Origin: Phaeobacter sp. G2
Lineage (GTDB): Bacteria; Pseudomonadota; Alphaproteobacteria; Rhodobacterales; Rhodobacteraceae
DNA length: 64,000 bases
Assembly: GCA_025163595.1 (NCBI GenBank)
Contig: CP104100.1
Location: forward strand, 62,001 to 126,000
Direction: 5' to 3'
Shown: positions 44,037-52,238 of the stretch, piece after piece
Layout: the number at the start of each line of letters is the position of its first letter
Position numbering within the stretch: the first letter of the stretch is position 1
Notes under the pieces: model-generated
What the model saw: the letters and a program-made list of their open reading frames with translations, nothing else
Told to the model about the DNA's origin: nothing
Database searches by the model: none
Translations under genes and position numbers: made by a program

Positions 44037-44837
44037 CTAATTATTGCCCATTTTCACCATCATTGCCTCAATACGCGCCACATCTTCGGGGTTATTCAGC
44101 TCCCAGAATTCCCGGCCACGTGCCTCTACCTGAACGCAAAGTATCTTGCGGTTGTTTTCCAGAAACCGCAGTTGCTCCAAGCCCTCTAGCTGCTCCAGCG
44201 GACCAACTGGCCAGCTTGGGTAGTCAGCCAGCGCATCAGGCCGATAAGCATACACCCCAACATGATGATAAACAGGCGTTGGCGCCGCGCCCTCAAAGTG
44301 CTCGGCGCAGAAGGGAATAACCTCTTTAGAAAAATAGAGCCCGCTGTGATCGCGGCCAAAAACCGCTGTGGTGCCGCCAACGCGCCCCGCTGCGCGATCG
44401 GCCAGCAGACTGTTGAGCGTCTCTCCATCGCATTGCAGCACCGGTGTTGCCAGCCCCATGTCGGGGGCGGCACGCAGCCCCGCCACCAGATCCTCGATGA
44501 ACCAATGGGGCGTCAAAGGCGCGTCTCCCTGCAGGTTCACCACCACCTCATAGCCGCCGCCCAGCGCCGCATGGGCCTCGGCGCAGCGTTCGGTACCATT
44601 GGCACAGCTCTGCGAGGTCATCACAACTTCGGCGCCAAACCCTCGGGCTGCTGTCTGGATACGATCATCATCAGTCGCCACAACCACCCGATCAACCCCC
44701 TGCACGGCACAGGCCGCGCGCCAGGAGCGTTCAATCAAGGTGTGCTTATCTCCATTGGCGCCGGTCAGTTCGACAAGCGGTTTGCCGGGGTAACGGCTGG
44801 AGGCATAGCGGGCGGGAATAACGATCAGAACAGACAT
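44037..44837 (-). CDS. kdsB: 3-deoxy-manno-octulosonate cytidylyltransferase
   Basis: A 266-residue enzyme activating Kdo as CMP-Kdo for lipid A core or capsule assembly. The motifs IVIPARYASSRYPGKPLVEL, VVVATDDDRI, ANGTERCAEA and VVNLQGDAPL define the family. Its ATG overlaps the cysQ stop by one base (TGATG). Kdo genes thus occur twice in the window, kdsD at 31.7 kb and kdsB here. Confidence 0.92.
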   Translation of the reverse strand: MSVLIVIPARYASSRYPGKPLVELTGANGDKHTLIERSWRAACAVQGVDRVVVATDDDRIQTAARGFGAEVVMTSQSCANGTERCAEAHAALGGGYEVVVNLQGDAPLTPHWFIEDLVAGLRAAPDMGLATPVLQCDGETLNSLLADRAAGRVGGTTAVFGRDHSGLYFSKEVIPFCAEHFEGAAPTPVYHHVGVYAYRPDALADYPSWPVGPLEQLEGLEQLRFLENNRKILCVQVEARGREFWELNNPEDVARIEAMMVKMGNN

Positions 44838-45634
44838 CAAGCTTCTTTCAACTCAACATCAGGTGCATGGGCAATAAAGAAGGGGTTGGCATAGTCTTCC
44901 TTGCCATAGAGCAGCGGCGAATGATCGTCAAAGCGGACCACTTTGCCACCGGCTCCAGACAGCACCGCATGGCCGGCTGCGGTGTCCCATTCCATAGTGC
45001 GACCAACGCGGGGGTAGATGTCCGCCTCGCCAGTAGCCACCAGACAGAATTTCAACGAAGAACCTGCGCTTTTGCTGTCCTTGACGGCGTATTTATTGAT
45101 GTAGTCCTCGGTCGCTTGGTCCCGGTGTGATTTGGAGGCCACAACCATCAGCGCTGCATTGTCGCTTTTGGCAACCCGGATGGGGCGCGTCTCGCCCATC
45201 ACAGCCGGATCAAAGGCGCCAGTTTCTTCCACAGCGGACCCATCCGCCAGAGTAAAGAACATGCGATTCTTGGCGGGAGCATAGACCACACCGCGGGTGG
45301 GCATGCCCTTCTCAACCAGAGCGATATTCACGGTGAAATCGCCGCGCCGGTGAATGAATTCTTTGGTTCCGTCCAGGGGATCCACGATCAGGAAGGTATC
45401 ACCGCGTGCCTTGTGCGATTCGGATTGCTCTTCGGTGACCAGCATCACGTCAGGAAATGCACCGCGCAGCCCCGCCGAGATCAGAGCATCCGCAGCCTCA
45501 TCCGCAGCCGTTACCGGGCTGTCATCAGACTTTACCTTCACCTCGAACTCATCGGAGTTGTAGATTTCCATGATCTTGTTGCCGGCTTCGATCGCCAGGC
45601 GGCGGATCACTGGAATAAGCTCTTCGTAGGTCAC
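44837..45634 (-). CDS. cysQ: 3'(2'),5'-bisphosphate nucleotidase CysQ
   Basis: A 265-residue inositol-monophosphatase-fold enzyme that hydrolyses PAP to AMP. The metal motifs are visible: LVTEEQ, VDPLDGTKEFI and the late MEWDTAAGHAVLSGAGG. PAP is the product of PAPS-dependent sulfotransferases and inhibits them, so proximity to the sulfotransferase at 36447 is suggestive. It is co-transcribed with kdsB. Confidence 0.9.
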   Translation of the reverse strand: MTYEELIPVIRRLAIEAGNKIMEIYNSDEFEVKVKSDDSPVTAADEAADALISAGLRGAFPDVMLVTEEQSESHKARGDTFLIVDPLDGTKEFIHRRGDFTVNIALVEKGMPTRGVVYAPAKNRMFFTLADGSAVEETGAFDPAVMGETRPIRVAKSDNAALMVVASKSHRDQATEDYINKYAVKDSKSAGSSLKFCLVATGEADIYPRVGRTMEWDTAAGHAVLSGAGGKVVRFDDHSPLLYGKEDYANPFFIAHAPDVELKEA

Positions 45635-45768
45635 ACACGCGCTCCTTGCTCGAAAGGGTTAATTGAAAATTTGCCTCCGCCCCCTTATGCTGACTCGCAG
45701 GTGGATCATCAAGAAGTCCCTTGGAATATCGGTCAGCTTTTTTGGCCCCCATACAGATCGCAGGCAAA

Positions 45769-46590
45769 ATGTTTCAGATCCGTCCAAAAACGACAGGAAT
45801 TTTCAGCGCCATCTCACTCTTTGAGGTGGTGTTTCATTCTGTCGTGCGCAGTGTCCGTTCAAAACACAATAATGCGCTCATCGCTTTGGGAATGAATATT
45901 ATGCAGGCGGTGATGTTTGTCGCTGTCTTCTACTTTATGTTCTCGGTGCTGGGGATGCGCGGGTCTGCTATTCGGGGCGACTTCCTGCTCTATGTGATGT
46001 CGGGTATCTTTCTGTTCCTGACCCATACCAAAACCGTTGGTGCCGTTGCCGGCGCCGAAGGCCCTGCCAGCCCGATGATGCAACACGCACCAATGAATAC
46101 AATGGTGGCGATTCTCTCGGCAGCGCTTGGCTCGCTTTACATCCAGACGGTGTCGCTGTTTCTGATCCTGTTTGTCTACCATGTGGCCTTTACCCCGCTG
46201 GAGATCGAACAGCCCATTCAGGCCTACGGCATGATCTTGCTGTCCTGGGTCACCGGGGCCGCTGTTGGCTTGGTGTTTCTGGTACTGAAACCCTGGGCGC
46301 CTGGCGTAGTGGGCATCATGACCACCATCTATCAACGTGCCAATATGATCGCTTCGGGCAAGATGTTCCTGGCCAATACCCTGCCCAGTTTCATGTTGGC
46401 GATGTTTGACTGGAACCCGCTGTTTCACTGTATTGATCAGGCGCGGGGCTTTGTTTTTATCAACTACAACCCCCATTACAGCAACTGGGAATACGCCGCT
46501 TGGGTGGCGCTGATCCTGGTTGTGATTGGCCTGATGGGAGAGTTCTATACCCGTCGGCATGTCTCGATCAGCTGGAGCGCGCGGCGATGA
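45769..46590 (+). CDS. ABC-2-type permease, capsule/polysaccharide export (KpsM-like)
   Basis: A 273-residue integral membrane protein with about six hydrophobic helices and the ABC-2 pattern (LFEVVFHSVVRSVRSKHNNALIALGMNIMQ, then WNPLFHCIDQARGFVF near the end). It resembles the membrane subunit of group 2 capsule exporters. No ATPase partner lies beside it. The ATG at 45769 is preferred to a TTG 16 codons upstream, given its CAGG and the family-like start. It overlaps the next gene by ATGA. Confidence 0.75.
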   Translation: MFQIRPKTTGIFSAISLFEVVFHSVVRSVRSKHNNALIALGMNIMQAVMFVAVFYFMFSVLGMRGSAIRGDFLLYVMSGIFLFLTHTKTVGAVAGAEGPASPMMQHAPMNTMVAILSAALGSLYIQTVSLFLILFVYHVAFTPLEIEQPIQAYGMILLSWVTGAAVGLVFLVLKPWAPGVVGIMTTIYQRANMIASGKMFLANTLPSFMLAMFDWNPLFHCIDQARGFVFINYNPHYSNWEYAAWVALILVVIGLMGEFYTRRHVSISWSARR

Positions 46591-47198
46591 GGCAAAGTCT
46601 GGCTGCCGTCCTCTTTGGATTGACCTGCCTGGCTTTTCCCGTCGCAGCGCAAGATCTCCCGGCGCTGTTTCACGTCGTCGGTGTGGCTGATAATGACGTT
46701 CTGAACATACGCTCAACTGCATCCGCAAAATCGCAGATCATTGGCTTCTTCGCTCCCGCTGAAGATCAAATCGAGGTCATAACCCAAGATGAGACCGGAA
46801 ACTGGGGGCTGGTGAATGTTGGTGAAACCTCAGGCTGGGTCTCCATGCGTTTTCTCACCGCTTCACAACCAAACAATCACGGCCCCAGCTGTTTTGGCAC
46901 CGAACCGTTCTGGTCAGCCCGTGCCCTCTCGCAATATCAAGGCCGAACGCTGACCTTTTCGCTGCTCGGAGGTCCAAAAGAGACGGTTCCGCTGATCGAG
47001 CGTCGCTCGCGCAACAATCAAACGCGCGAAAGCGGCAGCTTCACTGGGCAGTCGCTTTCCGGCCACTACGTAATCTCACGTCAGGTCTGTTCAGACGGGA
47101 TGTCGGACAGGGTGTTTGGCCTGACGGCCGATTTCTTGATCAACCAGAATGGTGAATGGGTTCAGTACTCGGGTTGTTGCTCGCTAAGTTCTAACTAG
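46587..47198 (+). CDS. Secreted SH3-domain protein
   Basis: A 203-residue protein with a signal peptide (residues 1-21, SLAAVLFGLTCLAFPVAAQ). A bacterial SH3 domain follows, about 25-90 (VADNDVLNIRSTASAKSQIIG and NWGLVNVGETSGWVSMRFL). The C-terminal region, from CFGTEPFWSAR to the paired-cysteine end YSGCCSL, resembles an uncharacterised periplasmic domain often found after such SH3 modules. It may bind envelope glycans or peptides; no function is proven. It overlaps the permease by 4 bp, and its TAG overlaps that of the convergent alkB. Confidence 0.75.
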   Translation: MRQSLAAVLFGLTCLAFPVAAQDLPALFHVVGVADNDVLNIRSTASAKSQIIGFFAPAEDQIEVITQDETGNWGLVNVGETSGWVSMRFLTASQPNNHGPSCFGTEPFWSARALSQYQGRTLTFSLLGGPKETVPLIERRSRNNQTRESGSFTGQSLSGHYVISRQVCSDGMSDRVFGLTADFLINQNGEWVQYSGCCSLSSN

Positions 47199-47797
47199 GT
47201 TACCACCCGCAGGGTCAGGTTTATGCGCCCGCCCTTGGGCAGCAGTCGCGATGATTGGAACCGGATCCGGTCCACCCCGTGATAGGCAAGCCGCGCCGCG
47301 CCACCCATCACCACCACATCGCCAGAATTGAGCCAGATACTATCCGTTTTGCCGCCGCGCCGGGTGTCACCCATCCGAAACAGCCCATCGTCCCCCAGGC
47401 TGACCGACACCACGGGAAAAGAAAAATCCGCCTCATCCTTGTCCTGGTGCAGCCCCATCTTGGCATCCGGGCCAAAATAATTCAGCAGACAGGACTCCGG
47501 TTGCCGCTGCAAACCCGTAACCCCATGCCAAAGCTCCAGCAGCCTGTCAGGGATCGCAGGCCAGCCCATGCCCTTGGGGTGATTTTCGACGTAGCGATAG
47601 CCGGTCTCATCCGCAATCCAGCCGAATTTCCCTGCCGATGTCATACGCACCGACAATTTTCTTCCCCCCGGCGCGGTAGGAGAGAACAGCGGGGCAGTCC
47701 GTAAAATCGGGCGCAGGACCTCAATCAGGGCGCGCTGAGAGGCGAGATCCAGATAGCCCTTGTGGATTTCAAACCCACGCAATCGCAACAAGCTCAT
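47195..47797 (-). CDS. alkB: AlkB-type 2-oxoglutarate/Fe(II) dioxygenase, DNA repair
   Basis: A 200-residue enzyme that reverses alkylation damage by oxidative demethylation. The iron ligands are LHQDKDEAD (HxD) and the later AYHGVDRI histidine, followed by the 2-oxoglutarate arginines in RINLTLRVV. NYFGPDAKMGLHQD is typical. The ATG before SLLRLRGFE is chosen because the 54 upstream codons lack homology and cross the dnaK promoter region. It converges with the SH3 gene, sharing a CTAG in which both stops lie. Confidence 0.88.
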   Translation of the reverse strand: MSLLRLRGFEIHKGYLDLASQRALIEVLRPILRTAPLFSPTAPGGRKLSVRMTSAGKFGWIADETGYRYVENHPKGMGWPAIPDRLLELWHGVTGLQRQPESCLLNYFGPDAKMGLHQDKDEADFSFPVVSVSLGDDGLFRMGDTRRGGKTDSIWLNSGDVVVMGGAARLAYHGVDRIRFQSSRLLPKGGRINLTLRVVT

Positions 47798-47871
47798 GCC
47801 GATTATTCCATTCTTAACTACATCACATGCAAAAAAGCGCACTGAATCGCATTTCTCGGTGCGTTCTGGCG

Positions 47872-47900
47872 CTTGCAGGGTCAATTTCTGCTCCCTATAT
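47872..47900 (+). promoter_or_regulatory. Sigma-32 (RpoH) heat-shock promoter of dnaK
   Basis: CTTGCA (47872-47877) and CCCTATAT (47893-47900) with a 15-bp spacer fit the alphaproteobacterial RpoH consensus. Transcription would start near 47907, about 100 bases before dnaK. No CIRCE element is visible. Confidence 0.75.
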
Positions 47901-48007
47901 ACGCCGTGACGCAGTGAGGTGCAGACCCCGCTGCAACAAAATCGGGGCCTGGATGCCACAACGGGTTCAGGCCGCGGGTAATCGCCTTAGTAAGTAAAGG
48001 GATCAAA

Positions 48008-49927
48008 ATGAGCAAAGTTATCGGGATTGACCTCGGAACCACCAACTCTTGTATTGCTATCATGGATGGCTCGCAGCCGCGCGTTATTGAAAACGCCGAA
48101 GGCGCACGCACCACACCATCGATCGTCGCCTTCACCGACGACGAGCGTCTGGTTGGTCAGGCCGCCAAACGCCAGGCCGTCACCAACCCGGACAACACCG
48201 TCTTTGGCGTCAAGCGCCTGATCGGTCGCCGGTTTGACGATGCAGACCTCGCAAAAGACAAAAAGAACCTGCCGTTTGAATTGATCAGCGGTGGCAATGG
48301 CGATGCATGGGTCAAAGCCAAGGATGAGAAATACTCTCCTTCGCAGATCTCCGCCTTCATCCTCGGCAAGATGAAAGAAACCGCAGAATCCTACCTGGGC
48401 GAAGACGTAACCCAGGCGGTGATCACGGTTCCTGCCTATTTCAACGACGCCCAGCGTCAGGCCACCAAAGACGCCGGCAAAATTGCTGGCCTCGAAGTGC
48501 TGCGCATCATCAACGAGCCAACAGCCGCCGCGCTGGCCTATGGTCTCGACAAGGAAGAAACCCAGACTATCGCGGTTTATGACCTTGGTGGTGGTACCTT
48601 CGACGTGACCATCCTGGAAATCGACGACGGCTTGTTCGAAGTAAAATCGACCAACGGCGACACCTTCCTCGGCGGTGAAGACTTTGACATGCGCATCGTC
48701 AACTACCTGGCGGGTGAGTTCAAAAAAGAACACGGCGTTGATCTGACCAAAGACAAAATGGCCCTGCAGCGTCTGAAAGAAGCCGCTGAAAAAGCCAAGA
48801 TCGAACTGTCGTCTTCCAGCCAGACAGAAATCAACCAGCCATTCATCTCGATGGATCCCTCCTCGGGTCAGCCGCTGCACATGGTTATGAAACTGACCCG
48901 TGCCAAGCTGGAATCGCTGGTCAACGACCTGATCAAAGCCTCGATGAAGCCCTGCGCTGCCGCTCTGAAAGACGCTGGCCTGTCGGCCTCTGACATCGAC
49001 GAGGTTGTTCTGGTTGGTGGTATGACCCGGATGCCAAAAGTGATCGAAGAGGTCACCAAATTCTTTGGCAAAGAGCCCCACAAGGGTGTGAACCCTGACG
49101 AAGTGGTTGCCATGGGTGCCGCCATTCAGGCCGGCGTTCTGCAGGGCGATGTCAAAGACGTTGTTCTGCTCGACGTGACGCCTCTGTCGCTGGGTATCGA
49201 AACCCTGGGCGGTGTTTTCACCCGCCTGATCGACCGCAACACCACCATCCCGACCAAAAAGTCTCAGGTCTTCTCGACCGCCGAAGACAACCAGTCGGCT
49301 GTGACCATCCGGGTTTTCCAGGGTGAGCGCGAAATGGCGGCGGACAACAAGATGCTGGGTCAATTCAACCTCGAAGAGATCCCACCAGCGCCCCGTGGCC
49401 TGCCACAGATCGAAGTGACCTTTGACATCGACGCCAACGGCATCGTTTCGGTTTCGGCCAAAGACAAAGGCACCGGCAAAGAGCAGGTTATCACCATCCA
49501 GGCTTCTGGTGGCCTGTCCGATGCCGACATCGACCAGATGGTCAAGGACGCGGAAGACAACGCCGAGGCGGACAAAGAGCGTCGCGAGCTGATCGAAGCG
49601 CGGAACCAGGCCGAAAGCCTGATCCACTCGACCGAAAAGCACGTCGAAGAGCATGGCGACAAGGTGGATCCCTCCACTGTCGAAGCCATCGAGCTGGCTC
49701 TGGCCGCGCTGCGGGATGATCTGGAAGGGGACGACGCCAGCGCCGAAAAGATCAAGGCAGGCGTCCAGAACGTCACCGAGGCCTCCATGCGTCTGGGCGA
49801 AGCCATCTACAAGGCTGCTCAGGAAGACGCGGGCGATGAGCCTTCTGCCGCTGACGACAGTGCCGCTCCCGGTGACGACGACATTGTCGACGCCGAATTC
49901 GAAGATCTGGACGGCGACAAGCGCTAA
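48008..49927 (+). CDS. dnaK: Molecular chaperone DnaK (Hsp70)
   Basis: A 639-residue ATP-driven chaperone. [14 protein letters not shown] opens the ATPase domain, [18 protein letters not shown] and [13 protein letters not shown] motifs follow, and the interdomain linker [14 protein letters not shown] leads into the substrate-binding domain. The acidic C-terminal end is [17 protein letters not shown]. It is heat-induced from the promoter at 47872 and followed by dnaJ after an intercistronic hairpin. Confidence 0.98.
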   Translation: MSKVIGIDLGTTNSCIAIMDGSQPRVIENAEGARTTPSIVAFTDDERLVGQAAKRQAVTNPDNTVFGVKRLIGRRFDDADLAKDKKNLPFELISGGNGDAWVKAKDEKYSPSQISAFILGKMKETAESYLGEDVTQAVITVPAYFNDAQRQATKDAGKIAGLEVLRIINEPTAAALAYGLDKEETQTIAVYDLGGGTFDVTILEIDDGLFEVKSTNGDTFLGGEDFDMRIVNYLAGEFKKEHGVDLTKDKMALQRLKEAAEKAKIELSSSSQTEINQPFISMDPSSGQPLHMVMKLTRAKLESLVNDLIKASMKPCAAALKDAGLSASDIDEVVLVGGMTRMPKVIEEVTKFFGKEPHKGVNPDEVVAMGAAIQAGVLQGDVKDVVLLDVTPLSLGIETLGGVFTRLIDRNTTIPTKKSQVFSTAEDNQSAVTIRVFQGEREMAADNKMLGQFNLEEIPPAPRGLPQIEVTFDIDANGIVSVSAKDKGTGKEQVITIQASGGLSDADIDQMVKDAEDNAEADKERRELIEARNQAESLIHSTEKHVEEHGDKVDPSTVEAIELALAALRDDLEGDDASAEKIKAGVQNVTEASMRLGEAIYKAAQEDAGDEPSAADDSAAPGDDDIVDAEFEDLDGDKR

Positions 49928-49950
49928 GGTCTGAACTACTTGGCCGCAAC

Positions 49951-49976
49951 GGGCCGGTCCGACCACGGACCGGCTC
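49951..49976 (+). promoter_or_regulatory. Intercistronic hairpin between dnaK and dnaJ
   Basis: GCCGGTCCG (49953-49961) pairs perfectly with CGGACCGGC (49966-49974) over a 4-nt loop, extendable by two pairs. It lacks a T run, so partial attenuation or mRNA stabilisation, giving more DnaK than DnaJ, is more likely than full termination. Confidence 0.6.
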
Positions 49977-50005
49977 GTTGTCGTTGAGGCAGCAGGGGTA
50001 AACCG

Positions 50006-51169
50006 ATGTCGAAACGCGATTATTACGATATTCTCGGTGTGGCCAAAGGCGCCAGCGCTGATGAAATCAAAAAAGGCTTTCGCAAGAAGGCCAAAGAGCT
50101 GCACCCGGACAGCAACAGCGATAACCCGGATGCAGAAGCACAGTTCAAAGAGGCCAACGAGGCCTATGACGTCCTGAAAAACGCCGAGAAGAAGGCCGCA
50201 TATGACCGCTTTGGTCATGCTGCCTTTGAAAACGGCATGGGCAGCGGCGGCGGTCGTGGACCCGGCGGTCCCGGTGGCGGCAACGGGGACTTCTCCTCGG
50301 CCTTCTCCGATGTCTTTGATGATCTGTTTGGGGACTTCATGGGCGGCCGTGGTCAGGCCGGCGGTGGGCGTCAGCGCGCCTCTCGTGGGGCTGATCTGCG
50401 CTACAATCTGCGCGTCTCTCTGGAAGAGGCCTTCTCTGGGCTGCACAAGACCATCAAGGTGCCCACGTCGGTCTCTTGTACCTCTTGTGACGGCTCCGGT
50501 GCTGAAGGTGGCGTAGAGCCCACCACCTGCCCTACCTGTTCCGGTATGGGCAAGGTGCGCGCGCAACAGGGCTTCTTTACCGTGGAACGCAGCTGCCCGA
50601 CCTGTTCCGGTCTGGGCCAGATCATCAAGAACCCGTGTAAAACCTGCCACGGTCATGGCCGGATCGAAAAGGACCGCTCTCTGTCGGTGAACATCCCCGC
50701 AGGCGTGGAAACCGGCACCCGCATTCGCCTGGCTGGCGAAGGCGAAGCTGGCTTGCGTGGTGGTCCTCCGGGTGATCTCTACATCTTTGTCGAGGTCTCC
50801 GCCCATGATCTGTTCGAGCGCGACGGCAACAATCTCTATTGCCGGGTGCCCGTCTCCATGGCCAAGGCCGCGCTTGGGGGCGCCATCGAGGTGCCCACCA
50901 TCGACGGTGGCCGGGGCCGCGTGCAGATCCCCGAGGGCAGCCAGTCTGGCCGCCAGATGCGTCTGCGCAGCAAGGGCATGCCCGCCCTGCGTGGCGGCGG
51001 CGTTGGCGACATGTTCATCGAACTGGCGGTGGAAACACCCGTCAGCCTGACCGCTCGCCAAAAGGAAATCCTGCGCGAATTCGAGGACCTGTCGGAAGAC
51101 ACCACCAACCCCGAATCCCGCAGCTTCTTTTCCTCGGTCAAGGGCTTCTGGGACGGTATGAAAGGGTGA
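50006..51169 (+). CDS. dnaJ: Molecular chaperone DnaJ (Hsp40)
   Basis: A 387-residue cochaperone. The J domain has the HPD motif (KELHPDSN), and the Gly-rich linker is about residues 75-115. Four zinc motifs follow in order: [24 protein letters not shown] and CKTCHGHG. The C-terminal substrate domains come last. It stimulates DnaK ATP hydrolysis. A strong terminator lies 43 bp downstream. Confidence 0.97.
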   Translation: MSKRDYYDILGVAKGASADEIKKGFRKKAKELHPDSNSDNPDAEAQFKEANEAYDVLKNAEKKAAYDRFGHAAFENGMGSGGGRGPGGPGGGNGDFSSAFSDVFDDLFGDFMGGRGQAGGGRQRASRGADLRYNLRVSLEEAFSGLHKTIKVPTSVSCTSCDGSGAEGGVEPTTCPTCSGMGKVRAQQGFFTVERSCPTCSGLGQIIKNPCKTCHGHGRIEKDRSLSVNIPAGVETGTRIRLAGEGEAGLRGGPPGDLYIFVEVSAHDLFERDGNNLYCRVPVSMAKAALGGAIEVPTIDGGRGRVQIPEGSQSGRQMRLRSKGMPALRGGGVGDMFIELAVETPVSLTARQKEILREFEDLSEDTTNPESRSFFSSVKGFWDGMKG

Positions 51170-51211
51170 TGTGAGCCTCGCTCACCCCCTCAAAACCAAA
51201 ACATCACCATT

Positions 51212-51240
51212 AAAAGCGCTCCTTTGGGGGCGCTTTTCTT
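51212..51240 (+). terminator. Rho-independent terminator of dnaKJ
   Basis: AAAAGCGCTCC (51212-51222) and GGGGCGCTTTT pair with one wobble over a short loop, continuing into TTTTCTTTT. Confidence 0.88.
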
Positions 51241-51303
51241 TTGCGGCCGGCCTTTCACCGCCTAGCCTTGAACCCGCTCCAGACCAGCAGCAGAGGGCTC
51301 CAG

Positions 51304-52086
51304 ATGGCACATGGCAAGGCAGGCAGCACTGGCACCCTGCCGCTGTTCGCAAACGAGGCTCTGACGACGCAGGAGGCCCCGGCTCCAGCGCCACTAACGG
51401 CCGGGCGCCTGCCCTCTTACATTAAGGACCACCGCATACGCCTACGGCAACGGTTCCGCGAAGGCGGGGCTGCTGCGATGCCGGACTATGAGCTGCTGGA
51501 GCTGGTTCTGTTTCGCGCCCTGCCGCGCCAGGATGTGAAACCGATGGCGCATCAGCTGCTGAAACAGTTTGGCGACTTTGCCCGCGTTGTCAGCGCCCGG
51601 CCGGAACGGCTGGCCCAGGTCAAAGGTGTCGGCGAGGCACTGATCACTGACCTCAAGGTGCTGGAGGCCGCTGCCCAGCGTATGGCCCGCGCCCGGGTGA
51701 TGCAGCGGCAGGTGATTTCCAGCTGGGACGCTTTGCTGGACTATTGCCACACCGCTATGGCTCACCGCAGTACGGAACATTTCCGAGTGCTGTTTCTGGA
51801 TCGCAAAAACTGTCTGATCGCGGATGAGGAACAGGCCCGCGGCACCGTTGATCATGTGCCGGTCTACCCCCGTGAGGTGGCCAAGCGGGCGCTGGACCTG
51901 AACGCCAGCGCGCTCATTTTAGTGCACAACCATCCTTCTGGCGATCCGACGCCCTCTGCCAGTGACATCGACATGACCGAGCGAATCAATCAGGCGCTCA
52001 CTCCGCTGGGGATCACCCTGCATGACCATCTGATCATTGGCAGTAATGCTGAACTCAGTTTCCGTGCAGAAGGTCTGTTGTTGTAA
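51304..52086 (+). CDS. radC: RadC-family (JAB/MPN domain) protein
   Basis: A 260-residue protein with a helix-hairpin-helix-type region (VKGVGEALITDLKVLEAAAQRM) and the C-terminal JAB-like metalloprotease fold. The latter shows the zinc motif LVHNHPSGDPTPSASD (HxHx7D) and the glutamate in STEHFRVLFLDRKN. The E. coli name radC is kept by convention; a role in recombination repair is doubtful. The ATG at 51304 is chosen, with AGAGGG upstream. It lies after the dnaKJ terminator. Confidence 0.87.
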   Translation: MAHGKAGSTGTLPLFANEALTTQEAPAPAPLTAGRLPSYIKDHRIRLRQRFREGGAAAMPDYELLELVLFRALPRQDVKPMAHQLLKQFGDFARVVSARPERLAQVKGVGEALITDLKVLEAAAQRMARARVMQRQVISSWDALLDYCHTAMAHRSTEHFRVLFLDRKNCLIADEEQARGTVDHVPVYPREVAKRALDLNASALILVHNHPSGDPTPSASDIDMTERINQALTPLGITLHDHLIIGSNAELSFRAEGLLL

Positions 52087-52113
52087 CCGCCACGGTGGCC
52101 AGGGGCGCCAACT

Positions 52114-52200
52114 GCGCCGCGTCAGCGGCGCCGGGCCCAAAGCGCTTTGTCTCATCGTGATGAGGCCAAAAGCTGCGGGAGAGCCCCCCTTTGGCGGCGC
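52114..52200. repeat. Dispersed intergenic hairpin element, copy B
   Basis: GCGCCGC-GTCA-GCGGCGC (52114-52131) is followed by GGGCCCAAAGC, an inner TCATCGTGATGA palindrome, GGCCAAAAGC, then TGCGGGAGAGCCCCCCTTTG and GCGGCGC. The same order of parts occurs in copy A at 36256. It lies between the convergent radC and OmpA-fusion genes. Confidence 0.55.
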
Positions 52201-52238
52201 AACACAGCGGCTTGGCAACAGGGCAAGCGGGCCTTGGG

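Noticed and set aside
47987-51061. 1,024-codon open frame antisense to dnaK and dnaJ
   Set aside because: The dnaK and dnaJ frames are certain, and the antisense frame has no domain pattern, only shadow repeats rich in His, Gln and Gly. Long antisense frames opposite dnaK in GC-rich genomes are a known coding artefact.
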